From Sclerodactyla briareus (Eukaryota > Echinodermata > Holothuroidea > Dendrochirotida > Sclerodactylidae), in the NCBI GenBank assembly GCA_026419785.1, contig JAODTK010004665.1, positions 62,001-126,000 on the forward strand: DNA of 64,000 bases, written 5' to 3'. Under the pieces are notes generated by a model. That model worked only from the letters and a program-made list of their open reading frames with translations. It had not been told where the DNA came from and ran no database searches. The stretch's first letter is position 1. The number at the start of each line of letters is the position of its first letter. Below are positions 60,331 through 64,000 of the stretch, one piece after another. A program made the position numbers and the translations under genes.

Positions 60331-61057
60331 GCGACTACCCTAAGTGTCATTTCGAACTTGATAGGAAAAAAGACCCTTACTGATTTTACATCTCCCCCAC
60401 CCCCCCCCCCATCCTTCGTATTCGCCTCAGGAGGGGTATTTAAATAGTAGCGATTGTGCCTTACTTTTATACTTTTTTTTAATATCATATCAGCTGAAAT
60501 TTGTCTGAGGTTTTGATTCCCTCAATGTAGAATGAAGAGCACTTAAAGTCAAGTCCTGTCACATGGCTATTTCAAATAACTGATATCGAAGCAGGCAAAA
60601 TGGTTGAACATCGGTGTCAACATCTGTTACCGTAATTTACACTCCGCTTCCTTCTCATTTGGAAGGTGCTGCACTTAGAAAACTGCATTGATTCGTCGGT
60701 GAGGACGTTATGGTGGCCCGACCGAGTGGAGTTAGGACTCCAGTACGCCACTCTCGATCTAATTCAAATCAGAACGGTTTTAAAAGCGAGCCATCATTTG
60801 TCTATTGGGAATCAATATACCCAGCTCTCGTGATTGGATTTTTTATAACATGAATTTTCATTGCTTGGGTGTCCCATCTGCCTGTATTTACGAAGCATGG
60901 CACCCCAATGCAACCAGCCCGCTATGGTATTAGAACATTCTTCACCCTTTGTCTCACGAATATAATAGAACCTATCTCTGCGAATGGCCCTCATCTTATG
61001 CAGCATTTCAGCGATAACGGGTTTACCCTTTGTTTAGTTGAAGTAATGTTCAAAAAA

Positions 61058-61080
61058 CAAAAAAAAAAAAAAAAAAAAAA
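61058..61080 (+). repeat. Poly-A run
   Basis: About 20 A bases after a broken ACAAAA start. No retrotransposon body was recognised immediately upstream, so it is not assigned as a tail. Confidence 0.85.
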
Positions 61081-61544
61081 TTCATTAACCTCCAATCTTG
61101 CTTGCAATGTAAAACAAAACTCATAACTCCTGAGCCAACGTAACTCGAGTTCGCTAACACAGTGTAAATTTGATAATTTGTGAGGTCGTAAGAAATCGAA
61201 CATTTTTATTGCTCAGTTTGTGTTATTTTTATCCCAAAGGAGGGAGCCCTTATGTTTATCATGTGAACACAACATTTTGGCAACCCTATGTTTCCGGATC
61301 AAGTCTCCCCCATCACTGACTGTTGGTTTCGATATGCGGTGCCTAGAGACAATAGTAGACCCTCCTCTCCTTACATTTGTAAGTCAAAAAAAAAAGAAAA
61401 AAAAAAGGAACAAATAGTTTTTATGCATATTCTAGCTTTCAGTATATTGGCTTATGCTGCCTCATTGGGTTGTGGGTGTGAGGCGGAACGGGGAGGGGCA
61501 TCGGGACTTTTGGGCATCGTCCGCATATTCATCTAGATTTTAAA

Positions 61545-62240
61545 GGACGACTGCAGGCTTGGATACACCGATTTTATATCATGGAAATGGAAAACTGGGC
61601 TCTAATTTAGAATCAGTTCCCGAAGGTGCCGTCCCGTTCTCACTCTTGTTTACATTCCACAGTGACAGGATATTATCACAAGGTTAGGGTCAGTGGACAC
61701 CATGTGGTAGTTCCGGCACTGCTTCCAATTCGTACCGAAACTGTATTATAGGTCCGACTCCATTCTACGATTTGCCCATGTGGAGTTATTGGCGTTCAAA
61801 ATTTGGTCCAGTATGTAGAGAAATTGGGGAGATTTCTAATTGCGCAATAACGCCATGACATCACACTTGGAACAACCCGGGAAGTTATGCCATGTATTTC
61901 ATTGTTTCATTTTTGTCGATAAGTCAACATTTAGCAGAAGTTTTCTGTTTTCTTTCTCTCACCAAGTAACCGTCAACCTTACGGAACCACTACAAGAATC
62001 CTCCTCCCAAAGACTAAATGCTTTCCGATGTGAAAATAATGTTTGAAATTCCTATAGAAACCGATATTGGGTTGTAGGGTTGTGCAAGTATGACATCAAA
62101 TATTATTGCATGATGGGTCCTTTTTGATCTTGGCGCAATACACATGCACAAACATCAAGGGACTTTAACTCCGTAAACGGGAAGTCGTATGAACTTCGGG
62201 TTTGGACTGACCCATCGTTTTTCTCCAGCAAATGCATTAA
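61545..62240 (+). repeat. Interspersed repeat family R1, copy 3, with extra internal segment
   Basis: It starts TTTAAAGGACGACTGCAGGC, TTGGATACACC. About 140 bp of sequence absent from copies 1 and 2 follows (about 61600-61738). Family order then resumes with TGTGGAGTTATTGGCGTTCA, ATTGTTTCATTTTTGTCG, TCTTTCTCTCACCAAGTAACC, TTGTGCAAGTATGACATCAA, ATTATTGCATGATGGG and GGGAAGTCGTATGAACTTCG. Confidence 0.75.
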
Positions 62241-62344
62241 CCTCTTCATAATTCATTCTGGCAGTGTCCCTCAATCCTGAGCTGTGCCCTCAAACCTCCT
62301 AACCCCTTGCCCACCCGTCGAACAGAATGGTCGATCGTTTAGAT

Positions 62345-62478
62345 TATTTCGATGTATGTAGGTATGTGTTTGTGTGTATGTATGTATGTATGATGTTGTT
62401 ATGTATGTATTTATTATGTATGTATGTATGGCGTGCGTAGGTGCGGTGCGTAGGTGCGTTATGTATGTATGTATCCCC
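62345..62478 (+). repeat. (TATG)n microsatellite with imperfections
   Basis: TATGTATG units broken by ATGATGTTGTTATG, a GTGTGTA patch and GCGTAGGTGCG units. The minus-strand Tyr/Ile/Thr-rich frame over it is an artefact. Confidence 0.9.
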
Positions 62479-62489
62479 TTGCTATGCTC

Positions 62490-62660
62490 GACCCCACCCG
62501 ATGGATGAAGCTTATACTTGGTCTTTGTGTTCCCCATGGTGAATGACTTACCTCTTGTGTTTTGGGGGTCAGGTCTGAGGTCAAGAATGAGACGGGAACC
62601 CTGTTGTGTTTGGTGTAGTTCGGGGTCCTTTCTGTCAGGAACCACTAAGCTTTGTGCTTT
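62490..62660 (+). repeat. GGTCA-family repeat fragment
   Basis: Words CCCGATGGATGAAGCTTATACTTGG, GTGTTCCCCATGGTGAATGA and TTTTGGGGGTCAGGTCTGAGGTCAAG correspond to those at about 49768-49870. Beyond 62620 similarity fades. Words longer than 20 are approximate. Confidence 0.55.
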
Positions 62661-63329
62661 CTGGTTCCAGAATTGTCGCGGGTTCTCTAGGGTTTCTTGG
62701 TTATTCTTCGTTATGGTTGATGTGGTATTGCGATCGCCTATTAGGAGTATATCCCTTCTGTCCCTTTCATGTTGAACTAACTGAAATAAATACATGATAC
62801 CAAGTACTATGGCAAGGGTATTAAGAAGTTGAAGGGTCCCACGCCTCTTAACTGTGAATTTCAAGCTGTTTTTCTCTAGAGAAAAATATCGAAATTGGAA
62901 ACAATTTTTTCCATTACCTTCATCGGTAGCTAACGATGACAATTATAAGGGTGTCATGTGATTACGAAATTCATTCTAATTACCCGTTTCTCATCTTATC
63001 AACGTACTTTCCTATCACCTCCAGTTTCTAACATGCCACCAACGAACCGCCCTTAGTTCTGCATCAGTACATCATTGACCACGGCCCTCTTGATCACGGC
63101 GATGTTGAAACATCCGTTGTCATGGAATTATACGAGTCGGTAGCCGCTGGTATCCGCTACTGGGAGGTCCATCTATGTCCCCGTCAAAAGAGAAATCTTT
63201 GCAAAGACGACTCCGTCAGTCCGAGGTATTTGGGTTTTTTAAATAAAAATAAAAAAACCGTTTCTTTGACACTGAGGTTACAAATAATCATTGGGCGTTC
63301 CGGTGAGACTTGCCTTGGGAGCCGCGCGG

Positions 63330-63825
63330 GGATAGGGGGGGGGGGGGGAGGGGTTGAAGGTCGGACTCAGGGGAAATGCGCCCTCATTTATATCCTCAAC
63401 CTCCCTATTGGCAAGTAAAATTCCATTCATGGGACCTTAGGCACCTGCGTTGCATATTTGTTGAACAACAGCTGCGAAACGTCTGACTGAGCAGTGAAGG
63501 AAGTGGGTTTTTTTCGGTGGACTTTACTGTCCCGTGGGTCATAGGACGGCGTTCTGACAGTGGCGTACCCACGGGGGAGGGGGGGTCAGAACCCCCATGA
63601 CCCAAGTGATCAATATTTCTTTTTTTTGGGGGGGGGTGGCAGTTCAGTAGAGGCGTTTGCAGCTTTTATTTCGCAAATATTGCCACGCAGCATGTGTCCA
63701 GGGGCCCATAATTCAACTTGAGTCCATTTGCGAGGCACACTTCTCTTGGGTTCCGACCTCACCCCCCCCCGACAAAGACTCGGTACGCGCCTGGTTCCAA
63801 CCCTCCCCCCCCCCTTCCTCCCGTT
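63330..63825. repeat. Poly-G/C tracts with CAGTGGCGTACCCACGGGGG word
   Basis: G runs at about 63337-63352, 63579-63586 and 63629-63637, and C runs at 63762-63770 and 63804-63814, are spread through 500 bp. The string CAGTGGCGTACCCACGGGGG near 63559 is a word I associate with common marine-invertebrate repeats. Reverse-complement relatives (CTACGCC) occur near 35355 and 37742. Confidence 0.5.
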
Positions 63826-64000
63826 CGCCGCTGCAAATAACTATGTCCCTGCTTTGGGGGACTCGTGAACCCAAAACGAACTACCGAAGTTAACTTCCCC
63901 GAAGCGATATACGCCAACAATTTATATTCATGATTAAGGTCTTACTTACACCTTTTATACCTGGTCTTTTTTGGTCCTTGAGCACATAGTGAAGGACAAT

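Overview
This window looks like repeat-dense, gene-poor nuclear DNA of a multicellular animal, most plausibly a marine invertebrate. The reasons are three kinds of non-LTR retrotransposon (L1/Tx1-like, R4/Dong-like and CR1/L2-like), a tRNA-derived SINE, several short inverted-repeat DNA elements, many microsatellites, and a very broken reading-frame landscape. No prokaryotic operon, rRNA, intact tRNA or CRISPR array was seen. The phylum cannot be fixed from the sequence alone.

Layout. 0-8.8 kb: degenerate minisatellite, a possible exon with a splice-donor-like end (3.06-3.33 kb), a SINE (4.63 kb), and a 1.3-kb inverted-repeat element (5.55-6.86 kb). 8.9-10.6 kb: a diverged tandem array with a unit of about 360-440 bp. 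11.2-11.9 kb: first copy of an interspersed repeat seen again at 24.2 and 55.0 kb. 14.1-17.3 kb: a large inverted repeat. 17.3-22.3 kb: an L1/Tx1-like LINE on the minus strand. 22.3-34.7 kb: microsatellites, a MITE with CCCAGCAAAC ends, duplicated blocks, GGTCA-rich repeats, two copies of a 0.58-kb MITE (one nested in an older repeat), and a possible exon at 32.0 kb. 34.7-40.9 kb: almost featureless. 41.0-42.3 kb: a 1.35-kb inverted-repeat element. 42.5-43.6 kb: a CR1/L2-like LINE fragment. 45.3-47.2 kb: an R4/Dong-like retrotransposon lying inside (TAA)n. 47.7-52.9 kb: a second L1/Tx1-like LINE on the plus strand, interrupted by a GGTCA-rich repeat. 53-64 kb: more copies of the same interspersed repeats, a GAGTCC-rich repeat, and poly-G/C tracts.

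All recognisable coding sequence belongs to retrotransposons, and all of it is broken by frameshifts and stops. LINE-A keeps an intact YADD box; LINE-B has lost it. Part of the frame damage may be assembly error: two microsatellites show the same repeated loss of one T from a TT pair. Host genes are not demonstrated; two exon candidates are offered at low confidence. I did not find a convincing new biological system. The most interesting points are the Dong-like insertion inside (TAA)n, the nested insertions, the large inverted repeat next to a LINE tail, and the uncharacterised multi-copy repeats.
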